DNA of 64,000 nucleotides from Heterohyrax brucei (Eukaryota; Chordata; Mammalia; Hyracoidea; Procaviidae), in the NCBI GenBank assembly GCA_028571685.1, contig CM053154.1:12122001-12186000 (forward strand), read 5' to 3'. Position 1 is the first letter of the stretch. The number at the start of each line of letters is the position of its first letter. The notes beneath the pieces were generated by a model. That model saw only the letters and a list, made by a program, of their open reading frames with translations. It was not told the origin of the DNA and ran no database searches. Both the position numbers and the translations under genes were made by a program. This document shows, in pieces, positions 21,775 to 33,636 of the stretch.

Positions 21775-22244
21775 AAATACATATGCCCCTAATAACAGGG
21801 TTTCAAAATACACGAAGCAAAAATTGATGGAACTTCAAGGAGAAACAGACATATCCAGAATTATCATTTGAGTTTTCAATATCCCTGTCTCAACACTGAC
21901 TGAACAAGTAGATAGAAAACCATCAGGATGTGGAAATCCAAACACTACCAACCAACTCAATCTAATTTACAGTTATTAAACACTCTACCCAAAAAACAGA
22001 ATATATATTTTCTCAAATGCATATGGAAAATTTACCAATATTTTCAGCCATAAAACAACTCTCAATAAATATAAAAGGATGTAAGACATCCAAATGACAT
22101 TCTCTAGTCACTCTGGAATTAATTTAGAAATCAAAAGCAAAAGATACCCAGAAAAACTCACTATTTGCAAATGCTATAGGCTGAGTTTTGAGCCCTTCCT
22201 GATACAGCCACAACTTGTATTTATAATATTGCCTGCTACTGCTG

Positions 22245-22402
22245 TAACGGAGTCCCAGCAGCACAGTGGTTAAGAGTGCAACTGCTAACAGAAAGCAAAG
22301 CAGTTTGAATCCACCAGTCACTCCTCGGAAATCCTACGGGACAGTTCAATTGTGTCTTATGAGTTGAAATCGATTTGATGGCAATGAGTTTTCTGGTTTA
22401 TT
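22245..22402 (+). mobile_element. AfroSINE, full-length short form
   Basis: Sense: 'ggagtcccagcagcacagtg' 'gttaagagtgcaactgctaa', 'cagtttgaatccaccag', 'tgaaatcgatttgatggcaa' and a t-rich end. Confidence 0.85.
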
Positions 22403-22504
22403 GCAGTAATGATAACTATTACATAGTGTTTGTTGTATGCAGCTACAGATAATCCAACAGGCAAAGTAAGCACGGTGCTTATCTTGCTTATCAGATCATC
22501 TGTA

Positions 22505-22615
22505 TTCATCTACTCCATTAGACTGTAATCTCCTTGAGGGAAGGCCCCCTGTCCATTTTTTAATCCCTGGCTCATAGATGACCCTCAGTAGGTATTTCTT
22601 CAATGGATGGATGAA
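22505..22615 (+). mobile_element. L2-like LINE 3' fragment
   Basis: 'agactgtaatctccttgagg' 'gaaggccccctgtcc' and 'cctggctcatagatgaccct' 'cagtaggtatttcttcaat' are typical of the 3' end of L2. Old and sense. Confidence 0.65.
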
Positions 22616-23360
22616 CTAATGAACCTGGTTAACTAAGTTGTGAAATCAATGACATTGACCATAAAATGAACAATATTAGCATTCCCATTTTTCACTGAAC
22701 TTTTTTTTTCTCTCTCACAAAGCCCCCTGCCTTAATCTAAGGAAACAAACCCTCAAAGAGTATCACACTAATCTTGGTTCTCTGAGAGTCCCTATCTCTC
22801 ATATACCTTACTCATAATGTTTTTTAACCACAGTTGTCCTTGGCCTCTATAGTAAATTGATCAAGCATCCATGGTATGATGCTTACCACTGTTCCATCAG
22901 CTTAGTTTTACTGTGATGGCCTCGCACCTGCCTCTGCAGCTAAGTGGACTTATGAAACAGATCCTCCTAAGAGTTTTAGATTTATGTACATTAAATTTGG
23001 TTGATGTGATTACTGGTGAGTGACAGAGCACAATTGAATCAAAGTGGTCATCCCACATAAATGTAAATACATTTAGGGCTTTGGAAAAGCTGATGCTAGC
23101 TTGATTTATGTCTTTTCTACCCTGGAGACAACAATGAAGACTTTCATTCATTTTTCACTGTCAAAGAATAGAACTTGCCAGAAGTCCTGAGCCAAATAGA
23201 CTCTGGGTAAACATTCTCTGCTCTGCATTGACCCAAAATCAGATTCAGGAGAGAAGCCACAGCATTCTGTTCTTACAACCTCCTGTCCCCTGACTCCTAG
23301 GTCTTGAGTTCATCCTGTTCCATAACTTATAGGATTTAGTATTGTGTTAAAATTGTCTCC
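22616..23360. other. Unassigned stretch
   Basis: About 740 bases before the long L1. I recognise nothing; the 84-codon minus frame 22897-23151 lacks features. Confidence 0.4.
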
Positions 23361-23699
23361 TGAGAGGTGGAGTCAAGATGGAGGATTAAACACATGTCCC
23401 CCTAAATCCCTCTGGAAGCTGAATCCCTCTGAACTGATAATTAAACAGAGTCTTCTGGACACCTAGTGAGCCCTAGGGTGCAGCGTAGGACTGTTAATTT
23501 GGACTTCATACCACTTAACGCAAAACCTCCTCTCTTTCGCTGACCCCACTCTTGGCGAGCACGGGCTTGCACAGACCGAAGGTAACTCACCATTTTAACC
23601 TTTCTTTTCCTCTGTCTTAGCCAGCAGGCAGAGGTGAGGCTTCACTAGCAGCTAATCTCAGACACACTGCTGGTGGGATCAGCAGGAGAAATTGCCATA

Positions 23700-24212
23700 T
23701 TTTGAGAGCCCAGCTTTGGACTGTATGCATCTTGGCACCTTTGGCCTCTCTTTCTGCCTCTGTCATATAGTAGCCAGTACTGAGGCAGGCAGTGAGCTTG
23801 TGAGGGACGCCATCTTGATCCATTGGGAGGCAGATACACCGATATGGAGGCCTCAGGTGGACTTAGTTCCTAGGCTGGGAGGCAGCGCCTGCCCAGAGGA
23901 GAGTGCTTTTCTGGCAGAAAAGTAATATTTTACTCAGCATCAACTATGGCTGGGGCTCAGCAACAGAGGCTGTGGACTCTGTGCATCTTGGCACCTTTGG
24001 CCTCTCTTTCTGCCTCTGACATAGAGTAGCCTGTGCGACAGCAGACAGGGAACTTGTGCAGGATGCCACCTTGTTCCACTGGGAGTCGGATGTACTCATA
24101 CAGAGGCCTCAGCTGGACCTAATTCCTGGGCTGGGAGGCAGCGCCTGCCTGAAGAAGAGTGCTTTTCCAGCAGAAAAGCAGTATTCTACACAGTGTCACC
24201 TACAGCTTGGGC
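23700..24212 (+). promoter_or_regulatory. Two tandem 256 bp units in the L1 5' region
   Basis: The phrase 'cttggcacctttggcctctc' starts at 23731 and again at 23987, 256 bases apart. The similarity continues across the unit: 'gcagcgcctgcc', 'agagtgcttttc' and 'gcagaaaag' recur in the same order. Tandem 5' monomers are the promoter unit in rodent L1; by analogy this is probably the L1 promoter region, but function is inferred. The first unit is preceded by a different sequence, so only two units are visible. Confidence 0.7.
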
Positions 24213-24399
24213 CTGATAGTAGAGCCGAGCAGGGCAGTCACCTTTCTGTATTTTGAGCTAGTTTCTAATCTTGGATATAATATAGAGGTGCTTACTTTGC
24301 CAGCCGGGAAGAGGGACCTATACATCTAAAAACCTGACTGACTTTAGAAGTTATCAGATATTTTTTACCTTTCATTTTAAGAAACAACTGTGGTCGATC

Positions 24400-25395
24400 C
24401 TGACAGCATCTCTCTCAGCCTCTATTGACTCACATGATGCCCAAAAAGCAACAAACTCTGAGAAAAGCATAACCAAGAAATCACCCATGGCTTCAGAAGG
24501 CCCCCAAAAGAAAGCACTACAGAACTTCCCAAATGAAGAAGCCTTTCTGAAACTATCAGAAGGTGAATACAAAAGGATTATATAGAGAACCCTCCTAGAC
24601 CTTATACAAAATGCAGTAGAGCAAAATGAAAAATTAAGCAAGCTGTTCTGTCTGATGGAACACCAGTACTCGAAAATCCAACAGATCGAGAACAAAATCA
24701 AAGACATAGAAACTTCAATTCAAAGCCAAGAAAACAGAATGGAACAGATGGAAAAGAGAATTTCTGATTTGTAAGACAGCTACTGACCCCAGCATCTATG
24801 AGGAGAAATCAGAATAAAAGGAACAAGAAAAATGAAGAAGCTTTAAGAAGTATGTGGAACTCTATTAAGAGAAACAATCTATGATTAATAGGAGCTCCTG
24901 AACAGGGTGAGACATCTGAAAACCCAGAAAGTACTGTTGCTGAGCTGCTGACAGAAAACTTCCCAGAAATTATTAAAGAAGAGAATATAGATATCCAAGA
25001 TATATATCAAATATCATTCAATATAGATCTCAAAATAAAGACCCCAAGACATATTATAATCACGCTTAACAAAATAAAACATAAGCAGAAGTTTTAAAGG
25101 CAGCAAGACTCAAAGCAAACCTAATCTTCAGAGGGAAACCTTGTGGGCTCTTGTCGGATTTCTTAGCAGAAAAAATGCTGGCACAGAGACAGTGGCAAGA
25201 CACATTCAAAGCCTTGAGGGAAAAGAACTTCCAACCAAAAATTATATATCCTGTGAAACTATCTTTCAAATACGAAAATTAAGACATTGACAGATAAACG
25301 GAAACTCAGAGACTTTGTAAAAACCAAACCAAAGCCACAAGAATTACTGAAAGAACCTCTTGGCTTAGAAGAAAAAAACCACTAACTTTATATTT
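24400..25395 (+). pseudogene. L1 ORF1 remnant
   Basis: The frame reads 'KSPMASEGPQKKALQNFPNE' near 24475, and after a stop 'LDLIQNAVEQNEKLSKLF' then a heptad-rich run to 'RMEQMEKRISDL' (24590-24775), the coiled coil that trimerises ORF1p. Later, out of frame, 'NIDIQDIYQISFNIDLKIKT' (near 24985) and 'KLRDFVKTKPKPQELLKEPL' (near 25300) mark the RNA-recognition and C-terminal parts. At least six stops or frame changes interrupt it. Confidence 0.75.
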
Positions 25396-25819
25396 TAGAT
25401 GTGTCCTGTATCACATCAGGACACATCAGCCAGAATCCTATCCAGTTAGGGAAGGCTCCAAGCTCAATCAAAGCTATAATAGTAAAAGAAATAATCCAGT
25501 GATCATATCATGAAAACTATGAGGTCATCATATTAAAAAGAGGGATGTACTACAGTCGTTATAGTCCTTCCAGATGGAGAGGAATTTGATAAGAATAGTA
25601 GTAATTGAAATTGGGTTTATATACAGTTTATTAAGGGGGATCATAGGGGCAGCCATAAAGCACAATAAAGATGCAATATGTCAAATCAATAAACATAATA
25701 TAGGAGTCTGAACAACCACAAAACCGACCCTGAAAAAGGTGAAAAATCAACTCACAAAGAAGAGTGTCCCAGAATAGATTAATAAGAACAACAGAGAAAA
25801 CATCAACACAAAAATAAAC

Positions 25820-28800
25820 ATATCACAATGGCAGCACTGAACACATACCTATCAATAATCATACTGAATGTGAATGTACTGAATGCTCCAGTAAAGAGAC
25901 ATCGAGGGACATCTTGGATCAAAAACCATGGATGGCACTTGGCTGGCATCTATATGTTGCCTATAAGAAACTCACCTTAAGCTTAAAAATATGAACAGAC
26001 TGAAAATTAAAGGATGGAAGAATACATATCAAGCTAACAATGAACAAAGAAGAGCAGGTGTGGCAATTCTAATCTCAGATAAAATCAATTTTAATGTAAA
26101 ATCCACCATCATGGACAAGGATGGACACTGTTTATTGCTGAAAGGTTCAATACACAAGTAGGGCTTAGCAATATTAAATATTTATACACCTAATATTAGA
26201 GCACCTAAATATATCAAAGAAACACTGACTATACTCAGAAATGAGAGAGATCAGTCCAGAACAATAGTGGGAGACTTCAACACTCTGCTGTCAATATTAG
26301 ACAGATTGTCTAGAAAACAGCTCAGTAAAGACACAGAAGAACTTATTGCCACAATTAACCAACTAGACCTCATTGGCATATACAGAACTTTCTATCCATC
26401 AGCGGACAACTGCACCTTCTTCTCCAATGTACATGGAACATTCTCCAGAACAGACCATGTGTTAGGACATAAAGTAATTCTCAACAAAATCCATACCACT
26501 GAATTAATGCAAAGCATCTTCTCAGATCATAAAGCCAAAATCAATAGCCAAAAAAACAGAAAGTGGAACTCATGGAAACTAAACAACATCTTGCTCAAAA
26601 ACCCATGGGTTATAGAATAAGTCAAGGATGAAATAAAGAAATTTATGGACTGCAATGAAAATGAAAACAGTTCCTACCAGAACCTATGGGATACAGCCAA
26701 AGCAGTGCTCAGAGGTCAGTTTATCTCCATAAATGCACACATCTGAAGGAAGAAAGAAACCAAATCAAAGAACTAATCCTACAACTTGAATAAGTAGAGA
26801 GAGAACAACAGACGAACTCCTCAGGCACCAGAAGAAAACAGATCATAAAGATTACTGCAGACTAAACAAAGTAGAGAATAGTAGAATAACTCAAAAAAAT
26901 CAAAAAAACCAAAAGCTGGTTTTTTGAAAACATCAACAAAATTGACAAACCACTGGCTAAACTTACTAAACAAAAACAGGAAAGGAAAAAAAAAAACCCA
27001 AATAAGAAATGAGACAGGAGTTGTCATAACAGGTCCAACAGAAATCAAAACTATCATAACAGAATACTATGAAAGACTGTACTCTAACAAATTTGAAAAC
27101 CTACAGGACATGGACAAATTCCTTGATTCATAACACCTACACAAATTATCACAAGGTGAAGCGGAACAACTTAATAAACCTATCACAAGGGAAGAGACTG
27201 AAAAAGTCATCAAAAAACTAGCAACAAAAAAAAAAGCCCAGGCCCAGGTGGCTTCACCACAGAATTCTACCAAGCTTCTTTCTAATACTACTGAGACTAT
27301 TTCACAGTATAGAAAGGGATGGAACACTCCCACATTCATTCTGTGAAACCAGCATAATCCTGGTACCAAAGCCAAGGAACAAACCAACAAAAAAGAAGAA
27401 CTACAGACTAATATCACTCGTGAATCAAGATGCGAAAATCTTCAGCAAAATTCTTGCCAATAGAATACAATAACATATCAAAAAAATAATCCATCATGAC
27501 CAAGTTGGATTCACACCAGTGATGCAAGGCTGGTTCAGCTTCAGAAAAGCAATTAATGTGATCAACCACATAAGTAACACAAAAGACAAGGAACACCTGA
27601 TTTTGTCTATTGATGCAGAAAAGGCATTCAATAAAGCCCAACACCCATTCATGCTAAAACCTCTCAGTAAAATAGGAATAGATGGCAAAATCCTCAATGC
27701 AATAAGAGCCATTTATACAAAGCCAACTGCTTATGTCACCCTGAATGGATAGAGACTGAAACAGTTCCCCCTGAGAACAGGAACTAGACAAGGATACTCA
27801 CTCTCACCTCTCCTATTCAACATTGTACTGGAAGTTCTAGCCAGAGCAAATTAGATAAGACCAAGAAATAAAGGGCGTCTACATCAGCAAAGAAGTAAAA
27901 ATCTCCCTATTTGCAGATGATATGATTCTATACACAGAGAATTCTAAGGAATCCACAAGTAAACTACTAAAACTGAAGAAGAGTTCAGCAAAGTTTCAGG
28001 ATACAAGATAAACATAAGTAAAACAGTAGGATTCCTTTATACCAACAATGACACTGTTAATGAAGCAATCATCAAATTAATACCATTTACTATAGCTCCT
28101 AAGAAGATAAGGTACCTAGGAATTAATCTAACCAGAGAAATAACAGACCTTTACAAAGAGAACTACAAACCCTTACTACAAGAAACTAAGAGGGACTTAC
28201 ATAACTGGAGAAACCTACCCTGCTCATGGATAGGAGGACTTAACATTGTGAAAATGTGTATTTTGCCCAAAGCAATCTACTTATATAATGCAATCCCAAG
28301 ACAAATTCCAGTAACATTTTTTAATGAGATGGAGAAACAAATTACCAACTTTGTTTGGAAAGGGAAGAAGCCCTAGATAAGTAAAGCGCTATTGAAGAAA
28401 ACAAACACACTTGAAAGCCTGTCACTACCCGACTTTAGAACCTATTACACTGTCACAGTAGTCAAAACAGCCTGGTACTGGTACAAAAAGAGACAGATCA
28501 ATCAATGGAACAGAATTGAGACTCCAGAGATGACACCATCTGCCTATGAACAGTTGATATTTGACAAAGGCCCTAAGACATTAAACTGTGGTAAAAACAA
28601 TCTCTTCAACAAATGGTGCTGGCAAAATTGGATATCCATCTGCAACAAATTGAAACAATACCTATATCTTACACCTTATACAAAAACTAACCCAAACAGA
28701 ATAAAAGACCTAAATATCAAATCTGAAATGTTAAAGCTCATCCAAGAAAAAGTAGGAACAACAATGGAAATTTTAATACACAACATAGACAGACTTCAAA

Positions 28801-29680
28801 ATCCCTCAAACTACCAAAGACAGAAGAGAAAACAGATAAATGGAAACTGTTAAGAATCAAACACTTCTGCTCATCCAAAGACTTTATTAGTAGAATTAAA
28901 AGGCCACCTACAGAATGGGAAAAAGTATTTGGCAACTCTATGTCAGACTGACACCTAAGCTCCATAATCTGTAAAATACTGCAAAATATCAATAAGAAAA
29001 AGATAAATAATCCAATTAAGTGATTGGGCAAAAGATATGGACATACACTTCACAAAAGAGGAGATCCAGGCAGCCAAAAAACACATGCGGACACGCTCAT
29101 AATTACTAGCTATTAAAGAAATTCAAATCAAAATGACAATGAGATACTATCTCACCCCAACAAGGTTGGTCATGATCCAAAAAACACTAAACAACAAATG
29201 CTGGAGAGGCTGTGGAGAAATTGGAACTCTCCTACGCTGTTGGAGGGATTGCAAAATGGTCCAACCTCTTTAGACAGCAATCTGGTGCTTTCTCAAAAAG
29301 CTGGATATAGATATACTATTTGACCCAGTAATTCCACTGCTCGGAATCTATCCTACAGAATCAAGGCCATTCACAGCAACGGATACATGCACGAGAATGT
29401 TTATCACAGCACAGTCCACAATAGCTAAAAGATGGAATCAACCCAGATGCCCAACAACAGAAGAATGGATAGGTAAACTATGGTATATATACTCAATGGA
29501 ACACTGCAATGATAAAGATCAAAGATGATTTTAGGAAACATAACCTGGTTTCAAATGGGGGACATTATGATGAGTGAAAGCAGTCAGTGACAAAAGGACA
29601 AATACGAGACCCCTACGATAAGAAATTAAAAACAGACTCATGCATAGAAGAAAAGACTCTTTGATGGCTGCAAGTGTGGG
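25820..29680 (+). pseudogene. L1 ORF2 remnant (endonuclease, RT, Cys-rich)
   Basis: ORF2p pieces in order: start near 25829 ('MAALNTYLSIIILNVNVLNA'), endonuclease with 'GDFNTLLSILDR' (26270) and 'SDHKAKI' (26524), '[16 protein letters not shown]' (27606-27655), the RT catalytic motif FADD at about 27909-27920, a clean 153-codon run at 28392-28853 ('LPDFRTYYTVTVVKTAWYW'), and the C-terminal C-W-R-G-C-G-E-I-G-T-L-L-R-C-W-R-D-C block near 29200-29260. Total span about 3.85 kb fits an ORF2 of usual length. Numerous stops break it, plus a foreign 14 nt insertion near 25931. Confidence 0.85.
25931..25948 (+). repeat. Isolated SINE-like tail motif, copy 6 of 6
   Basis: GATGGCACTTGGCTGGCA lies within L1 ORF2. 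The expected L1 sequence here runs from 'atcaaaaaacatga' straight to 'atctatatgttgcc'; this copy has about 14 more bases, which match the tail motif and shift the frame. Confidence 0.55.
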
Positions 29681-29689
29681 AAGGGAGGG

Positions 29690-30600
29690 AGGGCAAGGGG
29701 GAAGGGCTTAGATTACATAGTTGATAGAAATTTGGTTGCGTGAAATTGGTGACAGCACACATTAGAAAGAAGATCAATATTAACTGCACTTCAACGTAAC
29801 AGGAGTACTCCTCCCATCTTAGCCAAATAATGCAAGGACAGAGTAGCTGGGGTGGGGGGGCTGGGGACCATGCTTTCAGGGGAAATTGAGGCCAGCTGAC
29901 ACAACAAGCATTTTGCTAGCCCTCTGCACCCCACACTGGTGAGTGGCATCTGGGCTCTTAAAAGCTACTAAGCTGCTATCTGAGGGTACAGCACATGGTC
30001 CCAACTCAGCAGGAATGGATGATCACCAAGTATCAAAATGACATGGGGGAAAGAGAACCCAGAAGACAGAGAGACCCACGTGAGTGGGTAACTACGTCGA
30101 CTTGTGACCAGAAGAACCAGATGGTGCCCAGCCACCACCAGTGATAGCTGTGATAGAGCTCACCAAGTTGAGTCTCACTGGCAACACAAAAATAAAAAGG
30201 AGTGCACCCAGAGATCTCTACTAAAAGACCGCAACTGATGATCCAGGGGCCTTGAAGTTCCCCTGAGAGCATGGCCTCTGGCCCTGATGCCGCCCCTGTC
30301 CATAAATCACAATGGAGGTCAACTCTTCAGACGGGAATAGATTGGACTCAGTGACACAGAGTGACCATATCATGTGTGCACCTTATGGTTCTATGCATCT
30401 GTAGGATGTCATCCTGCTGACCTCTTACTGGAGGAAGGGGAGTGGGTGGAGAGGAGGGGATAGAAAATTGTTGGAAAGATAAGACACGTATGGAGCAGAG
30501 AGGAAGAGTTTGTCATCACTGGGCAGGAAGAGCAGTGGGAGCTGCATATAGGTAGGCATGCAAATTTATATGGGAACGTACATTTTCATTCAATCATAGT
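29690..30600 (+). other. L1 3'UTR
   Basis: Non-coding end of the long L1, collinear with 8300-9150 and, in more diverged form, 54633-55135. It holds 'gaccagaagaaccagatggt' (30108) and the conserved last bases 'gtgggagctgcatataggta' (30535), followed by the A tail. A G run 'ggtggggggg' occurs near 29851. Confidence 0.75.
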
Positions 30601-30608
30601 AAAAAAAA

Positions 30609-31579
30609 TGGCTCCTCCTCTTGGCATTTGCTGCCTTTGTTTCATTTTTCCCTCTTTTATCCCAAGGCACTAGCTTGACCATATCTGAGGAATCTCTCAT
30701 TTTTCTATAAGCATCAGTTGCACACTGTATGTACCTGAGTAGATTAACCAGTATGCAAGGTACACACAGGCTCACTTGTGTTTACTCACTAATCTGTAGT
30801 GCACAGTTTCACACAGATCTTTGATGTGGTGAATTTATGCACCACAGTTTAGTAAGTTAGCACAAGTAAGTGTGTGTACCTTGTTTCCTGGGTGATCCAT
30901 CCCTGACTGTGCCCCACAGGATGGAAGCAAGCAGAAGAGGACAGGATCATGGTTTTCCAAACAGCTAACAGAACTGATTGGTGGTTTTGACCCCCTACGG
31001 TCCTCGGGTTTGATGTTGGCACCTCAAGAAGGGAAAGAACAGTTGCAAATTTCTCCTGCTCCTCTCAGCCTAAAGAGCACACATTTCCATAAAACACGAT
31101 CTGAGAACCTCAGCTTCCGGCTTTAACTAACCACGGGAACATGTGCCTGAGAACTGCCTTATCACCGTATGGCAGTGTCACCATGAACACGACTCCCCAG
31201 GTCACACTCCGTTCGGATGTCCCGAGTTTCTGTCTCATATTTTCTGGTTTCACTTTCATCTCATCTGACCCTCAAAAACCTAAGAAGCAAGCAGAGCAGG
31301 CATGATGTCCCCACCCTGGAGATGCACCAACAGCCCTGCTCTTCCTGTTCGCAGATGCACCAGCAGACGTCTGCTCTTCCTGTTTGCCCAGCCTCTCACC
31401 CTCTCTTCCAGCAGTAACAGTGTCTCTCTTTGTCTTGGGACCCTTCTCCTGCTGTATCACATTAGTTTTCTGGAGGCTACTAGCCACACGACCCTGCTAC
31501 TGCTTCTGCTTCTGTGTGACCACTGCTGCTGCCACTGCCACCACAACCGCCACCATCGCCTAAGCTTAAAGAGATAGTC
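30609..31579. other. Unassigned stretch with codon-like CTG/CCA run
   Basis: About 970 bases. Between 31500 and 31562 there is a compositional run of ctg/ccg/cca-type triplets that yields a Leu- and His/Cys-rich frame (31302-31577, 91 codons) and a Trp/Gln-rich minus frame. This looks like cryptic simple sequence, not a gene. Confidence 0.45.
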
Positions 31580-31835
31580 ATGATCAAGAAAATCAAGTCT
31601 AGCCTGTCTCCCAGAACTCTTAAGCAAGCAGGGGACCCTAAGCCTCAAGGCTGTCGGAATGTAAGAAAAGCCTGCAAGGACTGTTACTGAGCTTCCTGGC
31701 GTGGCCAGCTGCTCTAATCCTTCTGGACTGTTCTCTGCCCCTCCAAGCCTCCTCCTCACAAATCCTTTTTCTCTTGCTTATGATTTTCAGGGCTGGTTTC
31801 TGTTGCTTGCGACCGAAGTGCACAGCAGTAGATTT
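31580..31835 (+). mobile_element. Possible LTR end, unassigned
   Basis: 'cttgcttatgattttcaggg' 'ctggtttctgttgcttgcg' 'accgaag' resembles the last bases of ERVL-type LTRs. No signal for the left end and no AATAAA close enough; tentative. Confidence 0.25.
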
Positions 31836-31907
31836 GTGATTGGCCTGAGCTCTCAGACTTGAATACAAGTCTCTTGAGTTATCTAGCATTCTTTGTGCTA
31901 TCCCACA

Positions 31908-32610
31908 GTGTGGATGGTGCTGCTGTCAAGTCAGGTTCAACTTACAGTGACCCTACGTAAATCAGAACGAAACACTGCTCAGTGCTGTGCCTTTCCTACA
32001 GTTGTTGGTATGCTTGAGCCCGTTGTTGCAGCCGCTGTGTCAATCCCTCTTGTTGGGGGTCCTCCTCTTTTTCAGCGGCCCTCTACTTTACCAAGCATGA
32101 TGTCTTTCTCCAGAGATTGACCCCTCCTGACAACATGTCCCAAGTATTTAAGACATAGTCTCTCCATCTTTGCTTTTATGAAGTACTCTGATTGTATTTC
32201 TTCTAAGTCAGATCTGTTTGTTCTTTTGGCAGTCTGTGGTACATTCAATATTCTTCTCCAGCACCACAATTCAAAGGCATCAGTTCTTGGGTTGTCTTCC
32301 TTATTCACTGCTGAGCTTTAGCATGTGTTTATGATGCAATTAAAATTACCATGGCTCGAATCAAGTGCATTTTAGTCTTTGAGATGACATCATTGTTTTT
32401 CAATGCTTTAAAGAGGTCCTTTGCAGCAGATTTTCCCAGTGCAATCTGTTTTTTGATTTCTTGACTGCTGCTTCCATGGGTGTTGATTGTGAATCCAAGT
32501 GAAATGAAATCCTTGACAACTTCAGTCTTTTCTGTTTATCATGATGTTGCTTATTGGTCCGGTTGTGAGGACCTCTGTTTTCTTGATGTTGAGTATAATG
32601 CATACTCCCA
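31908..32610 (-). mobile_element. RTE (BovB-like) 3' third, antisense
   Basis: Antisense RTE reading from about 32610 ('ctcacaaccggaccaataag') to its tail near 31908. The minus frame 32072-32308 reads 'MNKEDNPRTDAFELWCWRRI' then 'LNVPQTAKRTNRSDLEEIQS', matching 4825-4930 of the first copy. The C-terminal zone of RTE polyprotein; stops and frameshifts present. Confidence 0.8.
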
Positions 32611-32696
32611 TGGAGTAGCCCGTTAGTAACAATAGGATCTGCTCTAGCACAGAGATGGTGGAACAGCACAAGAATATAAAGCCCCTTTATTGTCTA

Positions 32697-32980
32697 GGGC
32701 GGGGGTTCTTAACTGTTGCCCCCCCCAAGAGGACATGCAGCAATGTCTGCAGATTTTCTCTCTTTTTTTTTTAACCACAACTGGAAGGAGGGGGTGGAAA
32801 TGCTACTTGTGTCTAGCGGGTAGAGGGCAGGGATGGTGGTTAATATCCTACAATGTACAGCTCAGCCCCTCACATCAAAGAATATACTGGCCCGAAATGT
32901 CAGCAGTACCAAGATTTAGACACGCTGATCTGGAGAAAATGGGGTTATTGACCCTATTAGAATGATATCAAACAGTGATT
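32697..32980 (+). mobile_element. hAT-like (MER-type) DNA transposon
   Basis: 'gcgggggttcttaactgttg', 'gaggacatgcagcaatgtct', 'gggtagagggcagggatggt' and 'cctacaatgtacagctcagc' follow an old mammalian non-autonomous element that I recall in other mammals. Family name not certain. Confidence 0.55.
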
Positions 32981-33431
32981 TAAAAAAGAAATCTGGTTCT
33001 CATGAAAGGTTTATTTCTGGTTGATACCATCCCCTGGGGATATGGTTTGGGAACTTCTGGACAGATGTCCTTTCTGCAGTGACTCTACAATCCAGACAGC
33101 TTCTATTAGACGACACTGTCCTCTTAGCACATGGGTTCTTCACTGAGGCAGGGGAACGAGAGCTGAAGGATCATATGCTGGCCTTTAATTGCTCCAGCTC
33201 AGAAGCGCTCTCTGTCATTTCCACTAATGACTCATGGGCTGAACCACACAAATTTAACCGCGAGAGGGCTGGGAGACATTTGGACAGGGGGAGGCATGCA
33301 GTAGACGGTGAAGAGTAGGTGGCCATGCCAGACCACCCATGTAGCCCAACTCTGCTGTGTTATCAGGTACAGAAACCTCCCCGCACAAAGCACTACCAAG
33401 TCACCTGGTCTAGCTACCTGACTATGTGGGA
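32981..33431. other. Unassigned stretch
   Basis: About 450 bases. Phrases near 33180-33270 ('ttgctccagctcagaagcgc', 'actcatgggctgaacc') hint at an old LTR or DNA element that I cannot name. Confidence 0.35.
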
Positions 33432-33636
33432 GCCTGGGTCACTCAAGCTGTTTGTGATTAGCTGTTAACCTAAAGGCTGATGATTCAAACTCGCTCAGTG
33501 GTCCATGGAAGAAAAGCCTGGCAATGTGCTTCCACAAAAGTTACAACCAAGGAAACCTCATGGGCCAGTTTTACTTTGTAACACGTGGCGTTGCCATGAT
33601 GAGTAACTGACTTTGCAGCAGTGAGTTTTTTTAACT
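33432..33636 (+). mobile_element. AfroSINE, long form
   Basis: Sense long form with head partly lost: 'gattagctgttaacctaaag' 'gctgatgattcaaac', 'aggaaacctcatgggccagt', end 'gcgttgccatgatgagtaac' 'tgactttgcagcagtg'. Confidence 0.65.

Larger units (their letters stand above)
20797..22172 (+). mobile_element. Old L1M/HAL1-like LINE, rearranged
   Basis: Sense pieces of an old L1-type LINE: a 5' segment opening 'ttctggccaagatggagtaa', an ORF1-like 3' segment near 21190-21330 ('cccagcaaaactatcttc'), and an ORF2 endonuclease-region segment near 21430-22160 ('gaccaaagaatattatcagg', 'cctaataacagggtttcaaa', 'gcaaaaattgatggaacttc'). Several internal parts are absent. A SINE (21616-21774) and one tail-only motif (21380) lie inside. 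Confidence 0.6.
23361..30608 (+). mobile_element. Near full-length L1 LINE, inactive
   Basis: Sense L1 of about 7.25 kb: 5' region with tandem units (23361-24370), ORF1 remnant (about 24400-25400), ORF2 remnant (about 25820-29680), 3'UTR (about 29690-30600) and an A8 tail (30601-30608). An L1 encodes an RNA-binding chaperone (ORF1p) and an endonuclease/reverse transcriptase (ORF2p) that copy their own RNA into DNA at a nicked T-rich site. Many stops and frameshifts in both frames make this copy inactive. No clear target duplication is visible. It is the largest single element in the window. Confidence 0.9.

Noticed and set aside
23361..30608. An active L1
   Set aside because: Many stops and frameshifts in ORF1 and ORF2, and a foreign insertion at 25931.
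31302..31759. Leu/Cys/His-rich and Trp/Gln-rich frames near 31.5 kb
   Set aside because: Both strands are open over the same triplet-like compositional run; this is cryptic simple sequence.
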